From: a bacterium
GTDB lineage: Bacteria > SZUA-182 > SZUA-191 > JAJRXT01
Direction: 5' to 3'
Assembly (NCBI GenBank): GCA_024276125.1
Contig: JAJRXT010000150.1
Location: 1 to 60,746 of the forward strand
DNA: 60,746 bases
A program made the translations under genes and the position numbers. Below the pieces are notes generated by a model. The model did not search any database. It was not told the DNA's origin and saw only the letters and a list, made by a program, of their open reading frames with translations. Positions 53,507 through 60,746 of this stretch are shown here, piece by piece (within the stretch, counting starts at the first letter, position 1; each line of letters begins with the position of its first letter).

Positions 53507-54124
53507 CTAAATATAATCCTGTTTAACAATCCCCAACAAATCTGTTAGCGCCTCAATACGCACATCACCGGCTGTTTTATAGCCTACAGCCATAGCGCCT
53601 GCGGCTCTAGCCGCCATCATATCATACTCAGTATCCCCAACAACAACAGCCTCATCCGGCTTGATATCAAGCCGCCTGCAAGCCAGAAACACCATATCCG
53701 GCGCCGGTTTGCCTGATTCAACATCATCTCCGCCGATTATAACATCAAAATAGCCGTGTATATCCACATATTGTAACACTTCATTTACCAACCGGCTGTA
53801 CGTATTGGAAATAACCGCTAAGCGGATTTTTTTTTGCGATAATTTCTCCAATACGCCGCAAGCGCCGTTCATAGGCGCTAAATACTTTTTGTGATCTAAA
53901 AAATGCGAAAAATAGTATCCGGCTACATCTTCTATACGCTGATCTTTAAAATAACGCTCGGAGACCTTTTCATAGCCCTGCGACCAGGCCTGCCGTATAA
54001 ATTCTTCCTTAGTTATAACCGATTTACCAAAATGCTCTAATGTAGTACAAAATAAATGATACCAGGTATCCAAAGAATCCACCAGCACTCCATCCATATC
54101 AAATAATACCGCCTTGATTTTCAT
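53507..54124 (-). CDS. HAD-superfamily phosphatase (phosphoglycolate phosphatase-like)
   Basis: 205 aa. Motif I LFDMDGVLVDS (D9/D11), cap domain at about 20-80, motif II VISNTYS, motif III lysine in GKPAPD and motif IV VVGDTEYDM. Subfamily IA, like Gph/beta-phosphoglucomutase; substrate not predictable. ATG 54124 preferred: AGGAC lies about eight bases upstream and the motif starts at once; an ATG 30 bases earlier is weaker. Confidence 0.9.
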   Translation of the reverse strand: MKIKAVLFDMDGVLVDSLDTWYHLFCTTLEHFGKSVITKEEFIRQAWSQGYEKVSERYFKDQRIEDVAGYYFSHFLDHKKYLAPMNGACGVLEKLSQKKIRLAVISNTYSRLVNEVLQYVDIHGYFDVIIGGDDVESGKPAPDMVFLACRRLDIKPDEAVVVGDTEYDMMAARAAGAMAVGYKTAGDVRIEALTDLLGIVKQDYI

Positions 54125-54177
54125 TTTAATTGTCCTAATTTTTAAATTTAACAACTTCTTTGCTCTTGCAAAAGTCT

Positions 54178-54261
54178 TGTCATTCTGAATAAAGCGAAGC
54201 GTAATGAAGAATCTACTCGCATATGGGAGCAGATTCTTCGGCTTTAAGCCTCATAATGACA
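54178..54261. repeat. Inverted-repeat element, family B copy 7
   Basis: TGTCATTCTGAATAAAGCG..GAATCTACTCGCATATGGGAGCAGATTCTTCGG..TAATGACA. Lies in the divergent gap 54125-54485; the rest of that gap shows no clear feature. Confidence 0.65.
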
Positions 54262-54485
54262 GATGCAAAGAAAATTTCTACAGTATAAACTTAATTTAAC
54301 ATGCTTATATCAACTAAAGCAATAAATACTTTTAACATAAACAACCTCGCCATTTTAATGACAGATAAATCAATTAATCAACCCTCCGCCTAAAAAGTAC
54401 GCCCCATTCATTAATATTTATGATAGCATTGTTTAAGTTACATGACTTAAGACTCTGTACAATCAATAAAACACGGAGGATTACC

Positions 54486-54863
54486 ATGAAAAATCTTTCT
54501 ATTACCAAGGTTTTAATATTATTATTATGTTACATCCCAATGACAAGTTTAACGGCCTTTGCAGCACAAATTAACCAGCAGAAAACACACCCCGAATATG
54601 CACCCGATGAGATTATAATAAAACTAAAGCCGGCTTCAGCCGGCGCTTTATCAATTACACAAAACGGAAAAATAACCGGACTTATCTCTTTGGATAAATT
54701 AAACCAAAAATACGGGATTACAAAAATACAGCCGGTAATAAAAAAAGTGATTATCCCAATAAAAAAACTATCCCCCAAAGCCCAAGAATTATACCAAGGT
54801 TTACATAGAATCTGTAAAATAAAAATATCGTCCGCCGATAATCTTTTGGATATTATATCCTAA
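54486..54863 (+). CDS. Subtilisin-like protease, pre-pro part (ends at in-frame TAA)
   Basis: 125 aa: signal peptide MKNLSITKVL.. to about residue 27 (..AFA), then the propeptide-type region YAPDEIIIKLKPASAG and DKLNQKYGITKIQPVIK. Stops at TAA 54861-54863 within LLDIIS-stop-YQNNPNIEYAYPNY, where subtilase propeptides keep going (..NPNVEYAEPNY). The next codons are in the same frame. Start chosen by the strong CGGAGG site nine bases upstream. Confidence 0.75.
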   Translation: MKNLSITKVLILLLCYIPMTSLTAFAAQINQQKTHPEYAPDEIIIKLKPASAGALSITQNGKITGLISLDKLNQKYGITKIQPVIKKVIIPIKKLSPKAQELYQGLHRICKIKISSADNLLDIIS

Positions 54864-57296
54864 TATCAAAATAACCCCAATATAGAATACGCTTATCCAA
54901 ATTATATTCATCATATAAACACAGCCCCGAACGTAGGCGCAACAATCCCCAATGACCCGAATTTTAACCTGCTTTGGGGACTAAATAATACCGGTCAAAC
55001 CGGCGGTACGCCTGATGCGGACATAGATGCGCCGGAAGCTTGGGGGATATATACCGGCAGCTCAACGATAGTGGTTGCCAGTATAGATACAGGCGTTGAT
55101 TATACGCATGAGGATTTAGCGGCCAATATGTGGACTAATCCGGGCGAGATTCCGGGCAATGGTATAGATGATGATCAAAACGGCTGGATTGACGATGTAT
55201 ACGGTATAGACGCCTATAACAGCGACGGAGACCCGTTTGACGATAATGAACACGGCACACATACCGCAGGCGCCATAGGCGCTGTAGGTAATAATAGTAT
55301 AGGTATCGTCGGGGTAAACTGGCAGGTTAGTATTATGGCTCTGAAATTTTTAGACCAATTCGGGTCAGGTTTTGATTCGGATGCTGTTGTCTGTATTTAT
55401 TATGCTATCAGTATGGGCGCTAATGTATTAAACAACAGCTGGGGCGGCGGCGGGTATAATCAGGCGCTAAAAGACGCCGTTACAACGGCTGATGCAGCCG
55501 GTATACTGTTTATCGCCGCAGCCGGCAATGACGGAGCCGACAACGATCTCACATCATTCTACCCGGCAAGCTACGATAATCAAAACATAATAGCGGTAGC
55601 TTCTACCAATCATAATAATCAACTAAGCTGGTTTTCCAATTATGGGGCGACCTCGGTTGATGCAGCCGCCCCGGGAGAGGATATTTATAGCTGTCTGCCG
55701 GGTGGTCTTTATGGCTATATGAGCGGAACATCCATGGCTAGCCCGCATGCAGCCGGATTATGCGCTCTTATATGGGGACAAGCCGGCGTTTTGGATAATG
55801 GAATAACCGCCATTGACCATATGCAGGTAAAAAATCGTATTTTATCCACAGTGGACACACTGCCTGCCTTAACCGGAAAAATGGCTACTGATGGCCGTAT
55901 AAACGCCTTTTCGGCATTAAACGTATCCTCGCCGGTTATATCATCCATTACCCCTGATCATGGTCCGGCAGGTTTAGCGGTAGCTGTCTCAGGAAACAAT
56001 TTTGGAGACACTCAAGAAACAAGTACGGTAACTTTTTTTAATGGAAGAGTTGCATCCATTACTTCATGGAGCAATACGCTGATTGATTGCACCGTACCGA
56101 CTGCGGCTGCTACCGGTAATGTCACCGTAACTACTGCCATAGGAGTCAGCAACCCTAAATTATTTACTGTATGCGCGTACAGTACGTATTATCTGGATAA
56201 TGACGCAGACGGCTATGGCGATGCGGGCGCCAGTTTACAGGATTGTTTTATCCCCACTGGTTATGTAAGCGATAATACAGATTGTGATGATGCAAATCCT
56301 GCAACTTATCCCGGGGCGCCGGAATTATGCGACGGCGAGGATAATGATTGTAACAGCGTAATTGACGAGGGATTGCCGGATAATGATCTGGACGGCCTAT
56401 GCGATGCGATTGATCCTGACGATGATAATGACGGGGTGCTTGATGCTGTGGATAATTGCCCGCTTTTATCTAATCCGGGACAGGAGGATATTTTAGATGG
56501 CGACGGGGTGGGTGATGACTGTGATAATTGCCCGAATGATATAAATCCCGATCAAGCGGATTTGGATGCAGACGGTATAGGCGATGTCTGCGATATTACA
56601 GATACCATGCTGACCACCGACGGAGCAAGTATAGCGCTTGATTTTAACGATATAAATTCGGCGCTACAAGTAACCGTAACCTATACTCAAATAAATACGC
56701 TGGGATACACCAATATAAACACCACCCAAGCTGCGCCAGTCCTGCCCTCAGGCTTACAGCTAGCGGGTAATTATTATGAGATTCAGACCAATGCGGTATA
56801 CAGCGGTACTATTGAGGTTTGTTTTTTATATGATGATACTCAAATGACTCTGCTCCAGGAGGCAAACCTGCAATTATTACATTGGGAGAATAACGACTGG
56901 GTGGATGTAAGTACCTTTTTAGATACAGTAAACAACCGGATATGCGGGATGGTAACCGGATTTTCACCCTTTGCCATGACTGTACCGGCTGCCAGCGGCA
57001 GCGGCGGAACTACAACAGGCGACAATGACAGCGGCGGAGGCGGGGGAAACAGCGGCAGTTGTTTTATTGCAACAGCGGCCTACGGCAGCCCAATGGCGGC
57101 AGATGTACGTATTTTATGTACTTTTAGGGATAATTATCTGCTTACAAACTATGTCGGCATAAGATTTGTATCCTTATATTATAAGGTTTCTCCCCCGATG
57201 GCTGATTATATCAGAGAGCATAGCTACCTGAAACCTATGGTAAGGTTTATGCTTTCGCCTTTGGTATGGATTGCGGGGGAAATGTGCGAAGAATAA
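54864..57296 (+). CDS. Subtilisin-like protease, catalytic part with TIG, MopE-type, thrombospondin-3 and CFI-box domains
   Basis: In-frame continuation (whole gene 936 codons). S8 triad by full-gene numbering: Asp201 (ASIDTGVD), His256 (NEHGTHTAG), Ser416 (GTSMASPHAAG). Then an IPT/TIG domain (SSITPDHGPAG..), a MopE-like metal-binding motif (DNDADGYG..DCDDANPATYPGAPELCDGEDNDCN), thrombospondin type 3 Ca-binding repeats (DPDDDNDGVLDAVDNCP), a beta domain, a Gly/Ser linker and a CFI-box (CFIATAAYGSPMA..VRILCTFRDNYLLTN) probably used for surface sorting. The part after TAA alone would lack secretion signals. Confidence 0.85.
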   Translation, partial: YQNNPNIEYAYPNYIHHINTAPNVGATIPNDPNFNLLWGLNNTGQTGGTPDADIDAPEAWGIYTGSSTIVVASIDTGVDYTHEDLAANMWTNPGEIPGNGIDDDQNGWIDDVYGIDAYNSDGDPFDDNEHGTHTAGAIGAVGNNSIGIVGVNWQVSIMALKFLDQFGSGFDSDAVVCIYYAISMGANVLNNSWGGGGYNQALKDAVTTADAAGILFIAAAGNDGADNDLTSFYPASYDNQNIIAVASTNHNNQLSWFSNYGATSVDAAAPGEDIYSCLPGGLYGYMSGTSMASPHAAGLCALIWGQAGVLDNGITAIDHMQVKNRILSTVDTLPALTGKMATDGRINAFSALNVSSPVISSITPDHGPAGLAVAVSGNNFGDTQETSTVTFFNGRVASITSWSNTLIDCTVPTAAATGNVTVTTAIGVSNPKLFTVCAYSTYYLDNDADGYGDAGASLQDCFIPTGYVSDNTDCDDANPATYPGAPELCDGEDNDCNSVIDEGLPDNDLDGLCDAIDPDDDNDGVLDAVDNCPLLSNPGQEDILDGDGVGDDCDNCPNDINPDQADLDADGIGDVCDITDTMLTTDGASIALDFNDINSALQVTVTYTQINTLGYTNINTTQAAPVLPSGLQLAGNYYEIQTNAVYSGTIEVCFLYDDTQMTLLQEANLQLLHWENNDWVDVSTFLDTVNNRICGMVTGFSPFAMTVPAASGSGGTTTGDNDSGGGGGNSGSCFIATAAYGSPMAADVRILCTFRDNYLLTNYVGIRFVSLYYKVSPPMADYIREHSYLKPMVRFMLSPLVWIAGEMCEE

Positions 57297-57315
57297 CAAC
57301 TTAATTGTTCAGATT

Positions 57316-57346
57316 CGGTGTTTCGGGATATAATACCGAAACACCG
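57316..57346. terminator. Hairpin between convergent subtilase and hicA genes
   Basis: CGGTGTTTCGG..CCGAAACACCG with a GATATAATA-like loop, a family C relative. Placed in the 61-base gap between convergent genes, where it can end both transcripts. Confidence 0.5.
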
Positions 57347-57357
57347 AACTGTTCGGA

Positions 57358-57567
57358 TTAAAGTAATTCCTTGAAATCATTATCCGTTAAACCGGCATCT
57401 TTTATAATAGCTTTGAGAGTGTAGGGATTAAGTCTTTTATGACGCGGTATAACCACATGGCGTATACCATTAAACATACCAATATGTTTGCCCTGTTTTT
57501 TCACTGTAAATCCTGCTTTTTCTAATGCCCTAACTACCCGTTCTGAAGAGATATCAGTAAATAACAT
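57358..57567 (-). CDS. hicA: HicA-type mRNA interferase toxin
   Basis: 69 aa, dsRBD-like fold: VVRALEKAGFTVKKQGKHIGMFNG..HVVIPRHKRLNPYTLKAIIKDAGLT. The catalytic histidine is in GKHIGM, and the conserved IPRH..L..GTL-like part reads IPRHKRLNPYTLKAII. Its ATG overlaps the hicB stop by one base (TAATG). Order hicB-hicA, the reverse of the classic E. coli operon but common. Confidence 0.9.
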   Translation of the reverse strand: MLFTDISSERVVRALEKAGFTVKKQGKHIGMFNGIRHVVIPRHKRLNPYTLKAIIKDAGLTDNDFKELL

Positions 57568-57767
57568 TAAGCGGCTATTTCAACCTCATATACTTGAGCA
57601 TTTTTTGTCTCATCAGCAATCATTTCCATATAGGTTGAAATAGCATCTTTTATATTTTCTAACGCATCTTCCAAGGTATCACCCTGACTATGACACCCCG
57701 GTAAAACAGGGCAATGTACATCATACCCATATTGGCTTTTATTTACCACCACCGGATATTTAACAAC
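57567..57767 (-). CDS. hicB: HicB-type antitoxin (start codon unclear)
   Basis: About 66 aa: VVKYPVVVNKSQYGYDVHCPVLPGCHSQGDTLEDALENIKDAISTYMEMI is the partial RNase-H fold of HicB with the LPGC.SQGDT..EAL..IK.AI signature. No ATG, GTG or TTG stands in frame at the expected place: after AAGGAG (57779-57774) and six bases come two GTT codons. A frame open to 57983 has an ATG, but its first part is a repeat element and is unlikely coding. Start given here is the GTT after the ribosome site; a lost start codon is possible. Confidence 0.75.
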   Translation of the reverse strand, partial: VVKYPVVVNKSQYGYDVHCPVLPGCHSQGDTLEDALENIKDAISTYMEMIADETKNAQVYEVEIAA

Positions 57768-57842
57768 AGCTTTCTCCTTGATTAACCAGCAAATATATAA
57801 AATTATAGTATGGAGCAAATTTGAAGTTAAGTCTATATCTAT

Positions 57843-57867
57843 GTTTCGGGGTGTCTCACCCCGAAAC
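57843..57867. repeat. Palindromic hairpin, family C
   Basis: GTTTCGGGGTG..CACCCCGAAAC, just upstream of hicB. Confidence 0.55.
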
Positions 57868-57884
57868 ACTGGGTTATCTATAGC

Positions 57885-57994
57885 TGTCATTCTGAGGCCA
57901 TAGGCCGAAGAATCTACATACAATATGCGAGCTAGATTCTTCACTGAATTTATCCTCGAGCAAAGCGAAGGACTTCGTTTCATTCAGAATGACA
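57885..57994. repeat. Inverted-repeat element, family B copy 8
   Basis: TGTCATTCTGAGGCCATAGGCCGAAG..AATCTACATA..TAGATTCTTCACTG..TCAGAATGACA. Confidence 0.65.
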
Positions 57995-58025
57995 AACATA
58001 AAACCTATTATAAAAACATATGAAT

Positions 58026-58056
58026 GTGGCGGCAGATTCTAAAAATCTGCCGCCAC
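58026..58056 (-). terminator. Hairpin downstream of the C-type lectin gene
   Basis: GTGGCGGCAGATT-CTAAA-AATCTGCCGCCAC, a 13-bp perfect stem nine bases after the lectin-gene stop. No strong U-run on the minus side, so it may instead be a Rho or 3'-end protective hairpin. Confidence 0.45.
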
Positions 58057-58065
58057 TTGTAAACG

Positions 58066-58794
58066 CTATGGAATGGTGCTTACCAGCTCAAAATTAACAA
58101 ACACGTCTTTACCCCAGGGAATATGCAGTTTAACCACAATAGCTTTTACAGAGCGTTCAAAATCATATCTTGCCGCCATAACCGTATATTTACCATTATG
58201 TAAGCCGGTAAATTCATAATATCCATATTCATCCGCTTGTGCAGTATCCACTAACTGGCCTTGATAATACAGCCTAAGCTGAGTATCGGTAATCGGCATA
58301 TGGAATGTAGTGGTTACAAAACCGGAAATAGCGCCGTCATAAACCAAATCATCCCATTCGCAAATAAAGGAAGCATTTACATGATCCCGAAGATCATTCC
58401 ATTGAGAAGAATATGCGTAAAAAAAACTAAGGTAGTGTTCAACTCCACCAACATTATTTGGCTCCCCAGGCGCCCAGTTGGTATAATCCCAAGCTTCACC
58501 GGTTATCCATTCCCAAGTACCTTCTACGACCTCATCAGTTCCGCCCAACCAAATATCTTTTCCATCAATTCCTATATTACCATAAACAAAATCATTCTCT
58601 GCTTGACTGGTTATAGTCGCCAAATACCCGCCCAGACTCTCACAATGCGCTTTTGCTTCATGCCAGGTCATTACAGTATCAATTCGTTGATATGAATGAC
58701 CGTTCGCCGGATTGTAAATTACCGCCGAATCCGCCCATACATTACTGGATACAACCGCAAACATCATTGCCAAAACTACAATCAACTTCTTCAT
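58066..58794 (-). CDS. Secreted C-type lectin-domain protein
   Basis: 242 aa. Signal peptide (1-21, ..SNVWA), then a C-type lectin domain (about 30-150): SYQRIDTVMTWHEAKAHCESLGGYLATITSQAEN, WLGGTDEVVEGTWEWITGE, EPNN and QWNDL, closing C in FICEW. EPN plus WND predicts Ca-dependent mannose-type sugar binding. A C-terminal beta domain (SGFVTTTFHMPITDTQLRLYYQGQLVDTAQADEYGYYEFTGLHNGKYTVMA) looks like carboxypeptidase-regulatory/CNA-B. Only two cysteines remain in the lectin fold. Likely extracellular adhesion. Confidence 0.88.
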   Translation of the reverse strand: MKKLIVVLAMMFAVVSSNVWADSAVIYNPANGHSYQRIDTVMTWHEAKAHCESLGGYLATITSQAENDFVYGNIGIDGKDIWLGGTDEVVEGTWEWITGEAWDYTNWAPGEPNNVGGVEHYLSFFYAYSSQWNDLRDHVNASFICEWDDLVYDGAISGFVTTTFHMPITDTQLRLYYQGQLVDTAQADEYGYYEFTGLHNGKYTVMAARYDFERSVKAIVVKLHIPWGKDVFVNFELVSTIP

Positions 58795-58928
58795 GACACA
58801 CTTCCTCCTTTTACGAATGAATGTAAGCCAACGTAATGAATCTTCAATGGATATTGGATGCTAACAACAAACGCCCATAAAAGTCAAGTATTATTCATGG
58901 AATGCCCGGGGCTGTTCTCTTCTATGTC

Positions 58929-59012
58929 TGTCATTCTTAGTGCAGCGAAGCGCAGTGAAGAATCTCCCGCATCCGTAAGCAATAAGATTCTTCGCTCCGC
59001 TCCAGAATGACA
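58929..59012. repeat. Inverted-repeat element, family B copy 9
   Basis: TGTCATTCTTAGTGCAGCG..GAAGAATCTCCCGC and mirrored AAGATTCTTCGCTCC..CCAGAATGACA. In the gene-free stretch 58795-59592. Confidence 0.65.
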
Positions 59013-59058
59013 GAAAATAAGCATTTTAATGTATATATTCGTTTTGTCATTCTTAAAC

Positions 59059-59230
59059 AAAGATGCTGTATCGTAATTAGAAAAATTACTTTTTTCTTGC
59101 CATTTCCGTAAAGCTTGTCCTCGTGAAAACGGGGAGCTGGAGTCCATAACATACTGAAAATACTGGATTCCTGCCTTCGCAGGAATGACAAAATAAGGCG
59201 ATTTCTCCAATTGCGACACAACCTCAAAGC
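59059..59230. mobile_element. Family D terminal-inverted-repeat element, copy 3
   Basis: Left end AAAGATGCTGTATCGTAATT, right end AATTGCGACACAACCTCAAAG, about 170 bp; the centre has ATTCCTGCCTTCGCAGGAAT. Inserted into another family B end (TGTCATTCTTA at about 59046). Confidence 0.55.
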
Positions 59231-59323
59231 AAAATGAATAATCTAATTAACGTGAGTTAGACATAAACAGTTGTTAAATTTATTAAACTGTAGAAGCAGG
59301 TTTCAAGTCAGCCTCTACAAAAA

Positions 59324-59360
59324 ATTTATGTTTAGGGGTGAGATTACCCGAAACATAAAT
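59324..59360. repeat. Palindromic hairpin, family C (diverged)
   Basis: ATTTATGTTTAGGGGTG..TACCCGAAACATAAAT; preceded at about 59289-59319 by TGTAGAAGCAGG..CCTCTACA. Confidence 0.45.
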
Positions 59361-59430
59361 CAAAAGATCAAGGTTTATACTTCGGAGCGCCTCACCCCGC
59401 GCCTAGCGGTAAGAAAACGGCAAAAGGTTG

Positions 59431-59459
59431 TTGATTCACTCATTGTCTCAGTGTATAAT
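59431..59459 (+). promoter_or_regulatory. Promoter of the restriction-modification genes
   Basis: TTGATT (59431-59436), 17 bases, TATAAT (59454-59459), 134 bases before the methyltransferase start. No C-box or other operator recognised. Confidence 0.6.
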
Positions 59460-59592
59460 ATGTTATATGAAAATCTAATATTTCCTTAGAAGACTAATCT
59501 GGCAACCAAAAGCTTTATAACCTAATAACATCGTTTTTTTAAGAGGAGTCGGGATATCCGCCGCAAGCAGCGGGGTATTTTGGCATGTGCCC

Positions 59593-60594
59593 ATGAATAA
59601 GTTTACATTTATAGACCTGTTTGCGGGGATAGGGGGATTTCACGTTGCGGCAAAGGAAAATGGCGGTCATTGCCTCTTTGCCTGCGAAATTGACGCTATT
59701 GCAAGAGAGGTCTATGAAGCCAATTATGGGATTAAACCGCACGGCGATATTACAAAAATAAAACCGTCAAATATCCCAAAACATGATATGCTTTGTGCGG
59801 GATTTCCTTGCCAACCCTTTAGTATTATTGGAAATAGGTTAGGGTTTGACGATATGCGGGGGACTCTTTTTTTTGAGATCGCAAGCATTGTTCAAGAGAA
59901 GAAGCCTCCTATGCTTGTTCTTGAAAACGTAAAACAGCTCGCATCTCATGATAAGAAGAGAACAATTACCAGAATTTTAAAATCGTTAAATGATATAGGG
60001 TATAAAACATATTGGAAAATCCTAAATGCGCTTGATTATGGTCTTCCTCAAAAAAGAGAAAGAACAATAATAGTAGGGTTTTTAAACCATAATACAGAGT
60101 TTGCGTGGCCCAAAAAAACTACGGACTGCAAGCCCCTTTCTAAAGTTCTTGAAAACAATGTGGACGAAAAATATTATGCGAGCAAAGCAATTCGAGAAAA
60201 GAGACGCGCTCTCCATAAAAGCCGCTATAAATTGGCTATATGGCATGAGAACAAAGGCGGCAACGTATCAAGTCATCCCTTTTCATGCGCATTACGGGCG
60301 GGAGCGTCTTATAATTATTTGCTTGTCAATGGAGAGCGCAGATTAACTCCGCGCGAAATGCTTAGACTGCAAGGATTCCCGGATACTTTTAAGATTGTTT
60401 GTTCGGATTCGCAAACAAGAAAACAAGCGGGGAACGCCGTTCCCGTATCCATGATAAAGAGGGTTATAAAAGAGGTTATTAATGCGGCATCCAAGACTGA
60501 GAGACGGAAAAGACAGGATAAGCAACGAGCTTTATCCATTGGGAGAATTCCCGGAGAGCATGATTTACGAGATGAGTCGTTGGCTTGTATATAA
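59593..60594 (+). CDS. DNA (cytosine-5) methyltransferase
   Basis: 333 aa type II modification enzyme. Motif I FIDLFAGIGGFHVA, motif IV AGFPCQPFS (catalytic Cys73), motif VI LENV, motif VIII GLPQKRERTIIVG, target-recognition region at about 175-270, motif IX RRLTPREMLRLQGFPD and motif X QAGNAVPV. Start ATG 59593 gives MNKFTFIDLF; a GTG two codons earlier is possible. No good Shine-Dalgarno site. Its last 113 bases overlap the following gene in another frame. Recognition site cannot be read from sequence. Confidence 0.93.
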   Translation: MNKFTFIDLFAGIGGFHVAAKENGGHCLFACEIDAIAREVYEANYGIKPHGDITKIKPSNIPKHDMLCAGFPCQPFSIIGNRLGFDDMRGTLFFEIASIVQEKKPPMLVLENVKQLASHDKKRTITRILKSLNDIGYKTYWKILNALDYGLPQKRERTIIVGFLNHNTEFAWPKKTTDCKPLSKVLENNVDEKYYASKAIREKRRALHKSRYKLAIWHENKGGNVSSHPFSCALRAGASYNYLLVNGERRLTPREMLRLQGFPDTFKIVCSDSQTRKQAGNAVPVSMIKRVIKEVINAASKTERRKRQDKQRALSIGRIPGEHDLRDESLACI

Positions 60595-60746
60595 TTTTGC
60601 AATCGGCAAATCAAATATAAGCGGCGAGGATTGGTGCGATATATTTGCCAAATCCATAGACGGAAACCATTTATCCAGACCTTTAGGCTTGGCAGATGTT
60701 GTCCTAGAGGGACAGGCTTGGTCAGTTAAAAGCATCCAACACAAAA
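60482..60746 (+). CDS. Probable type II restriction endonuclease (partial)
   Basis: Open from ATG 60482 (MRHPRLRDGKDRISNELYPL..) to the window end, 88 codons, in a different frame from the methyltransferase and overlapping its end. PLGLADVVLEGQAWSVKS has the acidic-strand, hydrophobic-strand, Lys layout of restriction enzyme active sites, though not a textbook E/D-x-K. Position next to a C5 methyltransferase is the main argument. An inner ATG at 60560 is an alternative start, which would shrink the overlap to 35 bases. Confidence 0.6.
   Translation, partial: MRHPRLRDGKDRISNELYPLGEFPESMIYEMSRWLVYNFAIGKSNISGEDWCDIFAKSIDGNHLSRPLGLADVVLEGQAWSVKSIQHK

Noticed and set aside
58884-59227. Two overlapping open frames containing VIPAKAGIQ/LRRQESS-like strings
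   Set aside because: These strings are the usual translation of ATTCCTGC..GCAGGAAT repeat DNA, not a protein.
59271-59489. 72-codon open frame before the methyltransferase
   Set aside because: Made of repeat sequence and overlaps the likely promoter.
1-60746. Global reassignment of UAA to an amino acid
   Set aside because: Genes such as rho, prfA, rpmE and the pyrophosphatase end in UAA at their normal family lengths, and downstream sequence is not conserved coding, so UAA still acts as stop in general.

Overview
The window looks like chromosome of an uncultivated, diderm-type bacterium with AT-rich DNA. It encodes PilM, Tat export, MurA/MurJ, a fab-rnc operon, complex-I genes and large secreted proteins with a CFI-box C-terminus. 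The rho-rpmE-prfA-prmC-murA order is typical of deep-branching bacterial lineages. I cannot name the phylum; Omnitrophota, Margulisbacteria or Elusimicrobiota-like lineages are guesses.

Layout. 1-3.6 kb: broken pilM, a CBS/DRTGG-containing family II pyrophosphatase and an orphan ECF-type ATPase. 3.9-4.2 kb: a tRNA Gly-Cys-Leu operon behind a near-consensus promoter, then about 2 kb of repeats. 6.2-13.9 kb: rho, rpmE, prfA, prmC, a VOC protein, murA-hisD. 14-16.3 kb: an AT-rich island with a damaged AAA-ATPase plus TOPRIM-like pair and a damaged antitoxin. 16.4-18.5 kb: rmlA-like, hpt, yraN. 18.8-41.7 kb, minus strand: one long cluster encoding a complex-I-like machine, in transcription order nuoA, H, E, F, G1, G2, cNMP protein, E2, F2, cNMP protein, J, K, two MrpD/NuoN-like genes, a His-rich membrane protein, L, M, N. 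It has two NuoEFG-type electron-input modules and five antiporter-like subunits, but no nuoB, C, D or I. 42-49 kb: murJ, tatA, tatC, and rnc/fabF/acpP/fabG. 49-60.7 kb: an accessory region with a candidate small RNA, DUF3800, two beta-helix paralogues, a HAD phosphatase, a modular subtilase, hicBA, a C-type lectin protein and a cytosine-5 methyltransferase overlapped by a probable restriction enzyme that runs off the window.

Two patterns cut across the window. First, five otherwise intact genes (AAA ATPase, TOPRIM protein, MrpD-like subunit, NuoG2, subtilase) each carry exactly one in-frame TAA, with homology continuing in the same frame on the other side. In addition pilM and an antitoxin have single-base frameshifts. 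These may be pseudogenes, assembly errors, or UAA readthrough/recoding. Second, the intergenic space is filled with several families of palindromic or terminal-inverted-repeat elements. These sit next to, and sometimes supply, start codons, stop codons and terminators of genes.
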